This document shows positions 13,901 to 28,900 of a stretch of 64,000 nucleotides of DNA, in pieces. The first letter of the stretch is position 1; every line of letters starts with the position of its first letter. The stretch is from Ignelater luminosus (lineage: Eukaryota; Arthropoda; Insecta; Coleoptera; Elateridae), in the NCBI GenBank assembly GCA_011009095.1, contig VTPC01090596.1:60585-124584 (forward strand). Direction: 5' to 3'. A program made the position numbers and the translations under genes. Under the pieces are notes generated by a model that was given only the letters and a program-made list of their open reading frames with translations, made no database searches and had not been told where the DNA came from.

Positions 13901-16900
13901 TCATTTTTATAAATATTAATTAAGAAGATTGATGAGCATTTCTTGAGGAGAAGACAGTGGAAGAAAATATCTATACTTTAAATAAATCAATATTTTTACA
14001 ATTATATTACTTTGATAACTGTATTTAAAAACTACTCAAAATTTTACCCAACCGATGGGTCACTCTGACCCTAGTCGTTTTAACATTACAGAGATTCTAC
14101 CTCTATCTCAATAGAGTCGGAGCCTAAGCTGGTTAACACGCCACATAATTGCAATCAGCAATCAAGAGTTTATAATAAACAATTAAAGTATTAAAGAGTG
14201 CCCCCAAAGAAATTGCTAAAGATTAAGAATTGAGATTTACATGATTTTCGAAATCAAATTATCATTAATTTATTATACCAAGATATTTCTCTAGATTGAA
14301 TGACGTTTTCAGAAAAAGATTCAAATAACGCAAAAACTATTTGGTTTATACGTCTATAATGCTGTAATCAGTATTTGATAAGAATAAAAAAGAAGAAGAA
14401 AATAATAAAATATCAGAATGTTCTATCATCCAAATGTAATCATTTGTGTTTTCATCACCAATCTTCTTAATAAGAGTTAATATCAAACCTTGACGTTTGC
14501 AAAAGGAAAAAATACACCCATTGTGAATATCCCAAGCACACTTCCCAGAAAACATCCAAAAACACCATGACTTATTTCAAAAATGGTTCCCAGTTTTTCC
14601 ATTATAAAAACCATACCAGTCCCAAATACACCAAGTAACACCGTAATTATTCTCATTATACTTCTAGTCCATTTCTCCTTCACAGGTGGTGATAAAAAAT
14701 GCGATACGAATTCCGCATGTGCAATGCATGTGTTAACATTTAGAACGGTAGAGAGAATGCTACAGAAGAAGTTATGAATTCCATTGTATACGTTTTGCTT
14801 TCCTCGTCAATGTATACCTTAATGAAACTGCAATTAATCCTGAGATAAACATCGTACCAAGTCCAGGTATTGTACTGGAAGCATCCAAAACATAATATGG
14901 TACAATTTGATCAACTGATTTTATATCACCTATAGAAAACGGATCACAGTCAGAGTATTTGGCATAAATTATTAGTCCGGAAAAACATATAATTGATTTA
15001 ACAAACATCATTCCGAGTACATAAAACAACATCACCCTGGAAATTACATTGTTAAAAGCTGATTTTACAATTGAAATTATTACCTCCTGGAGACTGTAAG
15101 GCTGGGCACAGAAAGAAAACGCTGTGTGAATGCAGGATGTACCAACAAACCAACTACACCTCCACAAGTGCGACTGATTAATATATTCCAAAATGTTGTT
15201 CTGATAGTTGGATCAGGATTTAATCTGTGGAGTGTAGGATTAAATTTCTATATTATAGAAAGATTATAAATTATAACGTGAACTCACGTAAAAAAATGAA
15301 GCCTGTCTCCTGCTTCAGCTTTTTCCCAAACTCTTCCTAATCCTCCAACAGACACAATACCCATAATCAATGCGATACTTAAACTTAGTAATGTAACCGT
15401 AAGTTGCAGAGCATCTGCCCAAATTACTGCTTGCAAACCGCCAAATGCTGTGTAAAAAATGCAAATTGAGGAAAGAACAATGGCTATTAAATGGACATCG
15501 AAACCACTCACTGAAAATAATTTTGTCTATGAAAATGAGTTAAAGATGGATAAAAATCATTGATAAAGAAAAGAGGTTTTAACGTTATTTCAGTTTTCTG
15601 TTCAAAATGGTTTATCTGGACATCATTCAAAAGCTAAAATGGACTTCCTTTTTTAGAACTTTGTCTAACTTGCTGAGACAAAAATTTATTTATGGAATAT
15701 CTTTAAAATATAATAAATAAAGCTAGATAAGATATCTTTAGTTTAATGCTGCATTGTTTGTTATGTTGACACAATACAATACAAATATTATAGTAGGACA
15801 TTACCTTGAGTAAAAACTAAAGAAGATGTATAAATAAGTACTGGGATTAACATCTGCACTAGTAGGAAAACAATAATTAAGCACAATCTACTGACAGCAG
15901 CATTAAATCTTTTTTGTAGATATTGAGAACTATTACTCAAATTTAACTTATACAGAAGTGGCAAATAAATATAAGACAGAATTAAACCCATTATGGGTAA
16001 AGCAAATATTTCCATCCAAAACTGTGTTCCGTTCTTGTAAATTTCTGCTGGGGTCGATAATAACTCCAGTACTGAAATAGAGCTATAACAAGAAGACCTT
16101 TATAAAAGAAGTTTAAGAAATAGTATCTGAATACCTTGCAATCATAGACATTATTATGGGTAATGGTTTTAAGTCTTTTGCTAAATAGGCTTCTTTTATA
16201 TTATTTGAATTGGTTTTTTTGAAAAATCCATAATATAGTCCGATGGAAATACTCAAACCAACAATTATTAAGACTAAAAGGTAATCCCACCAAACAAATG
16301 TTAAGTAAGCCATGGCAGGTTTCAATGATTTGTGTCACTTAACAAAATAAAAGTGACATAATTAGCAGCAGTATATGAAATACAATTATCTGATACATTC
16401 TTTATCTTACAAGGCCTTTATAACTTACATGGTTTAGATATCAACGTAATTATTTACCATTTCATTCCTTTTTTTGAATTCATGGTCATCCAGCCCCACA
16501 CTCGACTCCAGAAAAAAAATCAAAGTAAACAATTACATGATAATATACAGAGGAGTACAGAAAAACCACAGAGCTAAGGCAGGAGTCGGAGTACTAATAC
16601 ACAATATTGAAAGTTACTTTCAAACTTCCTAAATGAAAAAACCCATGCTAAAAGAAAAAAAAACAATTTTATGATATATAAAAGATTTTATACCGGCCCC
16701 AGATAAAATCATAATCTTAGAAGATTTAAATGCAACAATAGGTCAAAATATACACCAAATGTCTCACAAAGATTTAATGAGAACGTAAAAAACGAAAATG
16801 CAACACTCATGCAAATCTTTTGCACTACAAACCTGTTAAGAATTAACAACACATTCTTTAAACATGGCATGCGGTATAAATACACCTGGCAGAACACTAA

Positions 16901-19900
16901 GAGCTAACATTCTGTAATTAACTATTTAATTACCAATCGCAAATTACATCTTAATCACATAATATACGTTAAAACTATAAACTCCGCGAATATAGGAAGT
17001 GATTATAAACTACTACTAAGAAAATCACATTGGAAATTAAACCAATCGGGAAACTACCCGTAAGATCCACAAAAGAGTTTAAATGGAATCGTTGAAAAAG
17101 CACAAAACAATTATACATTGCCCGCCTCTTTGATAAAATTTAACAATACTCCATCAGCCAGATGGACAGCATAGGTGAACAATGGAGTAGTCTAAAGCAA
17201 AACATCCTAAAAGCATTAGAGGAAGCAATAGGAAAAAGAAGAATTAACACCAACAAGAAGAAAAAACACCTTAATTTACACTAGAAATCAAAAAGCTAGC
17301 CAAACAAAAGAAAGAAGTATACATCAAATACATAAGAGACAAAATAGCAGTGAATTGGGAAGCATATACCACAGAAAGAAATAGAGCAAATTTGAGAAAA
17401 AGGAGGAATACTGGAAAAACGTTTGAAAAGAAATGAAAAATGACTTGCATGGCGAGCAGAAAAAGATATGGACAGTGCTCAGGAAAAATAAGATAGAAAT
17501 AAAGAATACAGTACAGATAGCACATTACTGACATTGGAATGGGAAAAATACTTCACAAACCTATCAAAATAAGAAACACATCAAACTGCTGTATATCAAG
17601 AAGAGATCAAACATGACGATGATGAAGAAAAAATAATAATAACTAAAGATAAAGTACAGAAGATAGTATCTAACTTAAAATTAGGATTACTCCCAATCCG
17701 TGAAGAGCAGCAGGGCTTTGCAAAAAAGCCTTATAATTCAAAAATTCTGTATTCATATGTTTTGTAGACATGATCAAAACGTTTGATAGAGTAAGACTAA
17801 AAGACATCTGCGACGTTCTAAGAAAGAAGGAAATAAACATACGGTCGCAACAACTCATAATGAATATTCACCTACACTGTTACACTCAAATCAAAGCAAG
17901 ACGCAGTCTGAGTAGTAAAGTATGTCAATACAGGCATAAAACAAGGGGAATCATTAAGTCTACTACTATTTAACATAATTATGGATTCGATAAGTGTAGA
18001 GTTACCAAAAGTTACAAAATGGGTAAAACCTACTGCTGCGCAGACGATACGGTGCTGATGGCAGAGATGGAGGACAAGTTAACAGCGTCTGCTCCACAAA
18101 TTTAATACCACCACACAAAAAACTAAACATGGTTATCAACGCCAAAAAAAGCAAATGCATGGCATTTTCTAAAAACCCAGTACGCAGTAAATTAGAAGTC
18201 GATGGCAAAATAGTAGAACAGCTCAGCGAATTTAAATACCTTAGTGTAGAACTAATAAATGGTGAAAGACTTAGAAGAGAAGTCCAAACGCAAATTCAAA
18301 AAGCTGCACTATCTCAGGATGTCTGAGAGAACTTATATATGCATATTGATAGCAAAATGAGAATTTAACAGAGATACGTCTAGTAATGACACAACGAGAA
18401 CCACACAGATGATGTGAACGAACAGCAGAAATACAAACTATCAGAACGATAAACAGTAAAATCCTAAGGGACCAATTATGAAATGAAAAACTACCGGAAC
18501 AAAGTAGTATACACGACATACGAAAATGATCCAGAAAGCGAAGGAAAGAGTGGAAAGAGCTTTTCTCAAGAATAGATATAGCTCCGGTATAGCTTGAATA
18601 TCGTTACCGTTAGGTTATCCGAAGCTGCACATAGCTCTTCTATTCCGATCGAAAATGTCAGAAAGAAAACTTCTATGACTTTCTCTCTTTTAGAATCTTT
18701 GTAGTTTGTTTAGTAAATAAAATTCGCAAGTAATTCTTATTTAATAAACAAATAATTCTGTCATATCTTCCTTTTGTATATTCGACGACAAACTAAAGTG
18801 TCAAAATCTATTTGAATACCCTGCTCGTGTGTTGATTTCTTGAGCACCAATCACGGTAAAAGGAGTCTCGCACTTCCGCGAATTTTTGTTTCAAAGATAT
18901 AAAGCAAAACAACACTCTTTTTCAATTATGCTAGTGTGATAGTGATAAAACATAAAATGATTGAACAAAACCTGCACCATTTTTTCTGACATACTCGAAT
19001 CTCGTAGCAATTTGGTATTCTTTTTTGCAGTTTTTGGGATTTGGCCAAGATCCGCGGTTGTGTTTTGTTTCTCACTTAAACTCTTTTGCAAGGATAAATA
19101 AATATTGTCGAAACTTTCTGTTTAGAAAAGTCTTTTCGATATTCAGCGAAAACCGGGCATAACCTTTATGAAAAAATCTTGAAAAATAAAGAACTGATTG
19201 TCCCCAAGTTGATGAACACCCTTTAACTTCATTTTGATATCTTCCCAAAATTAAATTGGCCAACATCTGTATTGTAACTCCTCAAAACAGCGTCCCTATT
19301 TCTTTCTCTTCCATTGGACGCGTTAGAGTTCCATAAACTTTTCTTGTTAGATAGATAGAGGTCATTTACTTTTTTTTATGAAGGATGAAACTATCTTTTT
19401 CCTCTATGGTTTTTCTTTATAACGCCAACACTTTGGCCTTGAAAGCAGAATATCCTAACCTAGCTTTATATAATCTTAACTTTAGTGGCGGTTATCATAC
19501 GTGTATGTTTGACAAGGTATCAACATCCCCAACTGTCATGTAAATTCATCTTCTAGTTCTCGAATTTCAGCGATACCGAGTTTCGTAAAGTTTTTATTTT
19601 TTGGGGCGAGAAATATTTTGACAGCTGAACGTGATTCGGACTGAGCACCCTCTCGGTCCTTAGCTTTTGTTTGTTTTCTGCGTTTGTTTTTTTTATACCA
19701 CATTATGGCTGCTTTACCGAAACCATACTGAACGGATATTTTAAAAACAGTTCTTTCACATTTAGCTGTATGCAAAGAAATTGCAAAAGTTAGCGGCTTA
19801 AACTGTATGACGTCATTCTTCGACACATTTGAAACCGTAGCAATATTACCATAACAATCAAAATTACAAAACAGTTTTATATATAATTAGCTTGGAAACA

Positions 19901-22900
19901 CTGATATTCAAATTACCCCATGTTTATTAATCCGTGGTCGTATTATAGAGTCTACACTGTACATATTTTTTAAAATTATTTTATTTTAAACAAGTTACAA
20001 TGCCACACTTTATATTACCCGTTAGAAATTACTATTAAAACCCTGACAATGCTATTAATCGACCTGAGAAATATTGGTCTGCACAATAAAGTAAAATTAG
20101 ATTATAAGCACTTGTCAGAAGTTTTATAAAAATTCGAAAAAGTTGTGGAAGCTAGTGAGAAACTGCTAATTTTAACCTTAAATCATCTAACAGTCACATT
20201 TCTAGTATTAACCAGTTTTAAGACGAAAACAACAATATTACTGCGAACGTAGCTTTTATTTACAGGTTACGTTTTGCAATAAAACGCTGACGAGCTCCAA
20301 AACGCACTTCTCGTGTAATAAAGAAATCTGTGTGCCTTCTTATACACTATATTACCATGATATACAATTTCTAGAAATTCTTTGCAAGTTAGAAATTCAT
20401 TCTTTCTGTGTAAAACTTGTTTCAGGCTGTGATAGCTGGTAAAAAATTACAATAAATCCTGTTTTTAATTATTATAAGTTGAGGTAAGCTTAGACTTTAT
20501 AATGTGCACTTGACAGATTAGTAAAGTTTTTCGCTCTAAAATCAATAAAAAATTTTCCAAAGGCTTATATTTTCAGTAGATTTTAAATTTCATGTGCATC
20601 TCAATTCGTTACTTTTCGGGATAATAAAAAATATATTTATTATTTATTTTATTCCGAATGGTAAATATAACAATAGATTTTTACATAAATGAATTTTTTT
20701 ATTATTATTAGATTGTTAATAATGAAGAAAAAATTATTACTATTATGTTATTCAATTAGCTAAATGAAATAAAACAGACTTCCATAATTGGAGTAACGAA
20801 ATAAGAAAAGTTCATTACTTAAGATGAAAAGTACATTCGCTTACATCTAATAATTAAATGCAGAATGTAACCACAACATAAATTAAACTGTAACCGCTCG
20901 TGTAACCATAATAAGGTAGAAACTCGTCTTCCGCCAACACAAAATGTAAAATCTTAGAAACTAGAGCGAGACTGAATAAATACAAAATAAATGTAGGTAA
21001 ATTAAGACATTTTTTAATTTTTTATTTCTAAAGTCAACATATTTAAAAATTGTTAGTTTAGAATTTTATAAATATGTAAGTTAATCGTATTCGCTGTAGG
21101 GTAATACTAAAGCTAGAGAAAGTCTTTTTAATTAAAGAAGTAAACAAAGTAATTGATGATCAAGCGATTTTTATTTCAATTCATGAAAAAATGAAATTTA
21201 ATACAGTTGGCCATTAATAAAATATTGATAACATTAAATTACATTACATTACGATGAAGCCCCCCAACTTCTCTAAATTCTTGAAATGGTCTTTCTCTTA
21301 TGCATAATTACTATTTATTGTAAGTTCTAGTTATTTTCTCCGAAAGAAGGTTTGTACGTTTTGTACTCAAGACCAGATAAAGTGTTTATGCCTTTGCGCT
21401 TGTAGCTTTTTTGTTTGTGTCAGAGTTGCTGTATTATGAGCAAATTACTATATGACTGTTAAGTTTCCAGTTGTGTCCGTTAATTTTCATTTTTGTAAAC
21501 CGTTTATTAGCTATCTTTAACTTATACGAAATGGTTTTCCTGATGATCTTTTTCATAATTTATTGTAACCATTACCTTGTTTCGAGTTCTACTAACTATG
21601 GGATTTTAATCTTTACTATACACAGGTGGAATAATATTATCTCTTCGGTATCTAACTTACACTCACTGTGGGGGGGCTGACACTTTAATATTCCTTTTCC
21701 TTTAGTTCGCTGATTTGGACAACTTTTCTAATAAAAGTGGGTTTTATAAAATCATAAACGTGAGGTTGGAAGGTTTCTTTTGTGCAGCGAGCAGGCAGAG
21801 GTATCTTACTCATCAACAGCATACAAAAGTAAAATCAAAATAGGCAAAGCCTTCCGGCAGATAAAACTTCTTGAAAATCTAAAGTTCTATAAGGACTTAA
21901 GATACAACATAAACTTAGAACTGCAAAAATTCAGTAACCTGTAAGGTTTGAAAACCTGCAAACCTGCGGAAGTTTATAGAATTCAGAGTCTCGCAGATTT
22001 GAGTCTTAAGTCTTTAAATATTTTCAGCATAGGAATCACTTTTATGTACTCAGCAATTGGTGTAGGGTAATAATGACCCCAGACTGATAAAAGTTCTTAA
22101 GAACCTGAGATCATGCAAAAACTCAAAACTCTGCAACACCTACTACATATTAGATTTTTAAAACCTGCAAGAATCTAGAAATCATTAAGAGTTCCACAAA
22201 AACAAAGTCATGATCATCGGGCAGATAAGTATCCTCAAGAACTTGAACGACACTAGAACTAATACCTCTACAAAAACCTAGAGAACGGTAAGGTTTCAAG
22301 AACCTGAAAGTCAAGAATCCAAAATCCCACAAAGACTTGAATGTTTACAAACTAGATCTTTATTACTTCTTTGGGTGGGCTGACTAAGAGCCCTCTTACG
22401 AACTTATTGATGGTGCAACTACTATAGAAGCAGAGCAGTCTCTCCATGAAAAGATAAGGGACTGCAATCTTGCAAGAGCTTAAGACATCGCAAAAATTCA
22501 AAACTTTGCAAAAACTTAATAACCTATGAGGTTTAAAGAGCATTCAAGACCCTGACAGCCTATAAGAGTTCAGAGCCCCACAAGGATTTCAATACTTAAA
22601 TGGTACAAAACTAGTGATTTTCCAGAAATTTATAGACAACATCTCGATAGTGACACATCTATTCACTGCTCAGAATACGAAACTCTCATTTTTCAAAATC
22701 AGGAAAATAAGTGATACGCTGTTATAGCATGAACTTGAGAAACATGAGATAGAAATTTGCAATAAAGCAGAATAGTTGTTCATGTCTTGTTTTTCAAAGC
22801 TTATTTGAACAAAGTGTAATTTATTCCCAGGAAAACCTTTAAAATTGGTGTGAATTATTGCTCATGTTTTCCTGTTGAGAGGTCATGAAAAGGTGAGTAA

Positions 22901-25900
22901 TAATCTTTGAACAGTCTGACTTAGGTCAAGAAGGTTGATGTCAACAAACAAACAGATCTTTTTGTTTTGCAATAGCCCACCTAAACTTTAAAACCGAAGT
23001 ATAGTATACAAGAAGAGTTTTCCATAAAACCTTGACTTTGGGCACTAAATCTGAAGTTTTAGCAATAGGCCACATGTATTTGATATTGTGTTCGTTCGTG
23101 TCCAGAATAATAGAACATAATTGTTACAATTGATTTTGTCGTTATTCAGTTCAGCAGGGGTCTTCCTCTGAGTCCTTTCCTGTTTGGGAAAAAGAAGAAA
23201 TGACTATCAAGATATTGTTCATCAAATTACTTTCCATTTTACTTTTGATTCTTTGTATAATGTAAGAACTTTTCTCTAAAAGATTATGGAAAGGCTTAAC
23301 GGTAAAAACTCTGACGTGGAAATATATTTTGAGAGATATTGTTCATATAAAGAAGTTAATCCTAGCAGGGCCAGATGGTTGAAAGTGGAAGTTTTATTAG
23401 TTTCAAGGTAGAACCGCTACTGTTTGTATTTACGTTCTCTGTTTTCTTCCACTAGTTTGCTCCAATTGCGCAGGGCTCTCTTCTAAGCAATTTTAAAGGC
23501 TTGACACTTCGATACTTGGTGTGCTAAGATGACAGGAAAATGCCCCCTGACTAGCTTTTCAGCGTTTCTGTTTACATTTGCAGCTCTAAACAAGACTTTT
23601 GGATATGCTCAGTCTTAAGTTACTAAACAACATTTTTAACGGTACAAATCAAAATAATATGTTTATACACACATTAAGCTTGAGTGTTGTTGTTGTTCAT
23701 TCTAACTTCTAAAAAGTTCTGTTTTATTTTGAATAATCATAGTTGCATTGAAAAGTAGTTTGAAGAGAGTCTTGTGTGATAAAACTCGAGCCAAAAATGA
23801 TTAAACAAAAAAGACCTTGCTTATTGTATGCATATTCTAAGCGAAACAGCTGATTATTGATAAGTATCAATTCTAATTCCTCCAAAGACAAAACAAAGGA
23901 TTGAGTAAGGCACGGTCATTTAAGACTTCTGTGCACCTTTATATCTGGTATTGATCTAGGCATCTATTAACAAATTGATTAAATTTTTTAATTATAGATT
24001 CTAAGTTTGATTTTCTTTTTAAGTAGAATGACTGCTTGGTTTCAAGGATTGCTTGTCTAATATTTGTCAACAATCCTTGTAATTGTTTTGTTAATTTAAA
24101 GCATTTTAACCGCTTCAAAATCTGAATTCTGACTTGTAGATTTATTATAAGTATGAGATCTTTTTTCCTTTCATTTATCTTTTTTTTTATCTGCAATGAG
24201 CTTTTGGAGATTTTCATGTTCTGATTTTGAAAGCCAACAACTCTTATCCATAAGGCTGCAGTCGGATCCTGCAATAAAAAGTCAAAGTTGACGGTAGCCA
24301 TCAATATTTTATTGCAGTCCTATATACAATGCTTATCCCCACTGTATACTTTCTTATGTATTACACATTAACTAATCTTATTTAATAATTTAATAATATC
24401 TCAATGTAAAGAATGATGACATCCTTTCTAGCTTTAAAAAACAATGTGACACCAATACATAGATTACCTGCATTAACGTTATCTTTGTAAAAAAACCCGA
24501 AGAATTTGCTTTTTAATCACCCGTTGAATTTACCTCATCAATTAATTATTATCGAGTAAGTAGTATAAAAGCGTGAAATTGGTTTTTTCTGCAAGTTTGC
24601 TGACCGGCTTTTTAAAAATTCTTATGATATAATGCGGTGCATTAAGGAGTCTTCTTTCTATTATGTACGTATAAGTGCAATAGTAACATAACAGTTCTAA
24701 AGTTAATAACTTTTTATTTTAATCCATCACCATCAGTATTATTTCTGGTTTTTCCAAACAACTCGTGTTTGTATACAGTTCATTAAACTAGTTTCTTTAC
24801 ATTGATTCTCATTTTTAGATTTCTCGTTTATATCTTGAATAGGTACCTATTCGAGTTTCAGATGTACTTAAATACAACATGAGGTGTAAATGCACTTGTA
24901 ACATGCAATCTCTGTCCGAATTACTCGAAACACTTTATTCTAGACAGTTTGTTGCAGCTGTTTTAAGATGGAGCTAATTTTTCATCATTAGTAAACAGAT
25001 AAGTTTTTTCTTTTTCTATTTTTTATTTCTTTTGTTCTTTTTGATTTTATTTTACAGTATTTGGGCTGTCAACGACCAGTTCCAAAACGACAGCCACAAT
25101 TATTACACAAAAACAAATACGAAAGTGGATGTAATAAAAAAAAAACAAAAAGAAAATTGAGGTTAGAAGAAAGCAATAACAAAAGTACACTACTATTAGG
25201 AGTTAGAAAAGTGATATAATAAGTAGTAACAATTAGAAAATCCCAACTAACTTGTTAATAATAAGTAATATTTCAAGAAGAAGGAATTTTTCTCTACTAT
25301 GGTTTGAGGCATAATCACAAAACATTTTGCACAGTATATTTTCCAGAAAAACAAACACAAGATCAGTTTCCTTTTGACATCATTTCAAGATGGGCACACT
25401 GACAGTGGAACCGTCTGTTTCTACTAAAAACTCATATGTTCAAATTGAAGCGGTCATTGTTAAAAGGGGATATGCAACAAAAATCAAATTGGTGGTAAAG
25501 TTTAAAAAACTGCCTAACAAAAAGAAAAGGAAATTTTCTATGACTTTAGTGATGACAGTTTTCTCCTGACTTTTCTACAAATTGATTTTACCGCTCTCTG
25601 TTAAAAAAGAAAAGAATTTACAAATGTTTTTACAGCAATTTCAAATTTTACACATACCTCGTTTTAACAATGACCGCCTCAATTGTACTCCATTTACAGA
25701 AAGCTACTGTTTGCTGTGATATCGGCATAGCAAGCATTATAGAGCCCATTTTTGTAATGTCTTTGCTCCGAGATAGATCATCGTTATGGATGTCGGAACG
25801 TTCACGGAGCATAACGTAGTCTGGTCGCTCTATAATCTAGACATCAATCCCTGTGACTTTTGTGTGGGGTTATCTAAAAGGCAGCTTCCGTAATGTAAAA

Positions 25901-28900
25901 TGCAAAAGTGCCATATTCATAGAAGAAATCTACCTTTTAACGACTATTTTGCGCTAACCAGTATGTAATTGAGATATTTTAAGCTGTGTCGTTTCTTTCT
26001 TCTTCTTGATTTTTGGACATATACTTGTGGCATTTTTCTTAAGAATGACGTGAAATTCTAGAATGAAAGATATCTATAAGTAACTACTGTTGTTTTAGTT
26101 TATAGTGTTCCTATGGTTTGTTTACGTATTGTCACTTAATCATGTTAAATCATTGAATGGAGTGGTTAATCACAAACTGACATTCTCTTGTTCAAGTTGT
26201 TGCAATACCATCTAAATTTCGTTGTAATATTCTGGAAAATAAAAATCTTCTCTCGCACTTCACATTTAAAGGACGAAATTGCTTAAAAATGTGAATTTCC
26301 TTCGTCTAGAGAATACTCAGCAAGCAGAGTGTTTCAACCCCAAAGATAGACCGAATAACTGACGTCAAATATGATCTGTATTGGTTACCAAAACTCTATT
26401 TTCTAGTAAGATGTGAAAAGAAGTCTGCAAGTGCCATTAAATAACGTGTTTTTCACATCCTGACAGGGTGTTTTTGAGTTTTGATATTTCGATGCCTTTT
26501 CAAATGTGAATGTGGTGTAATTGATGACCAATAAATTAATTTACCCCGCTTACTGGACATTTCTCAGTATTCTGCGAGGTTTTAAGTAGGGAAATTCACG
26601 TTAAAAATATTTTCAGATGAGATTTTTTTACAAATGAAGGTTAGGTATAGAATTTAGTTTAAAATTTTCATAAGACCAAAGCATTAATTCTGTTTTGTTG
26701 TTCTTCAACAGATTTATGCTTGATTTGGTGGTTGTTGTTGAGAGCATCGTTTTGCCATTAAAAAACAATGCAACTTTTATGAACTGGTCGAGTGAAGTAA
26801 GTCAAATTATTTGAATCGATGAAGTTTTTCTTGCTAACGGTTACTTTTACTTTAAGTCTTCAAAGTCAAAAAGTTTTTAATACTGCTTGGTGAAGGATGT
26901 AAAGCTTGCCTACTAGACGCACTAGATCATGAGACAGGTTCTACCCATTTACAGTAAACATTGCAAGTATATTACATCTGCCTATTTTATCGTGTAAAAT
27001 ATAAATAGGCAACACATATTTCAGATAATGGAGCTTCTGAAATAACTTCTTATTATTATTGATTATTCGTTTCTCTTTCTTTAAATAAATAAAATCAAAG
27101 TTTTTACATGACAGAATGATATCGATGACCTAAATGTCAAATTGTCAATCAATAATTTCTCGATTTTTCTCCAAGGTTATTCTTTCCAAAATATGAAAAT
27201 TCTATTCATCGTCTATAGTACAAAAGCCCCTGTCAGAAAAAAAAGACCTGAATCTCAACCTTCTGGCGTTGTTACACCTCGACGCAGAAAGTTATCCAAG
27301 TACTCTGGTAAGAATTTCAACGAGCTAGGTGTGGGTATGCGCTTGTAGTGGGAATTATGAAAATGTTGAGTTTTTCCACGAATCTTAACTATCTGGCGTT
27401 TATAAACTTTCGTGGGGTGGTTCCATGTAAAACACAAAAAACCGTTAACGGAAAATGTCACTTATCGTACCCAATTCTAACCACTTGAAATTTGCGTCAT
27501 TTTATTAGTCTTTTTATCCTAATTCCTAAAATCAAAACGCCAGAAAGACCAGTGTGGTCTTTGCTTCTTTTCAAACTTAGTATGGTATAGTTCTTGGTCC
27601 ACTGATCAAAAACTTTGGAAACGTCTGAGTTTTTTCCTATAGTCTTCGCGCTGTTTGAAGTGTTTGCTTTTTGGATAGGTATCCCATGGATCAAAAAGGG
27701 ATTGTCATGTGGAACTTTGGGTGCTAGTAGCGGCAGGGGAGTTACTTTCAGGCGTTCCGGATACTCAGTCTTTTTTTTACCATTCGGACACCCAACAGTC
27801 TTTCGTTTTTTTCCTAGTTTTTGTTTATTATTCGAAAATGGATAGTGGTACCGAGATGAAGCTTGTTGGTAATGGTAAAAGAGAATCCCATGGTTTAGGA
27901 GATGGTCAAGCTTTGCTTTTTAACAGACCAATTGTGGTTGGATTTTCTCTCTAATAATTTTCTTAGGTCAGTGGTATTCTAACACGGGTTATTAAACCAT
28001 CTATGGTGGCACACAATCGCGTTTCGCCTAAATCTTAAATTAGATCGAACATAGATTTGCTTCCGCCAAAAAGAAACAGAAAACCAAATAATAGTATTGA
28101 ACTGTAAATTGAGCAGAAAACAAATTTAAATAAGAGTATCAGTCTTTAAGAAAACGTAAAAAACCTAATCGAATGGGGAAGTGAGAACGATTACTATCAA
28201 ATATCTTTTCGGTTGTTGTAAGACACTATAACAATTTATAATCAATTTGTTAAGTAGTGAAACAACTACTTTGCCGGCATTCGTTTAATTTATATTAGCA
28301 GGCTTAGACGTTTTAAAGTAAAAAATAGTAATTTTCCGCACGTAGTTATGCCATATAACGAACATACCGCCTTTTGCCTCTTACTTGATTAAGCACGTCC
28401 ACTGCACTGGTTAATTTCAAATGCTATTGCGTATAATTTTCCATAGTATCTTTGATGTGCATTGTCAAACTAACTCAACCGTTCTTACAGTAATAATATT
28501 ATAAGTCTACTGATGATGCCTACTAAAACATGTAAAAGAAATTGTGTTCCAAACTAAAATTTAGGAAAATATACCCTATATCTCTGTATAAAGATCCTCA
28601 AGACCATTTCATTTTACCAGAGTCTGTAAAAGAGAAAGAAAATTATTTTTCGTAAGATATTCCCCATCTTGTATCCTTAATATAAAAAAAATGTTCATGG
28701 TGTTTATTAAACTGAAGCTTATATAGCTTTTAAATATCTATTGGAAATAATAATCCTAAGGTAGGAGGTAGTAGGAGGTTTACCGCTGCGATTATTTAGA
28801 TGTGGTAAGCATAAAAGACTAATTAATTAATTACGTTTAAAATAAGAATTTTATTTAAAATTTCTTAATATTAAAAAACATACACGTGGGAAAAAGCTAT

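Noticed and set aside
14772-15191. A 139-codon minus-strand ORF that could pass as a single exon of the transporter
   Set aside because: Its first third and last third are intron or wrong-frame sequence. Removing the 47- and 58-base introns restores conserved SLC5 sequence on both sides.
27615-27954. Two overlapping plus-strand ORFs of 76 and 81 codons
   Set aside because: Phe-rich translations typical of T-rich DNA, no recognisable domain, and they overlap each other.
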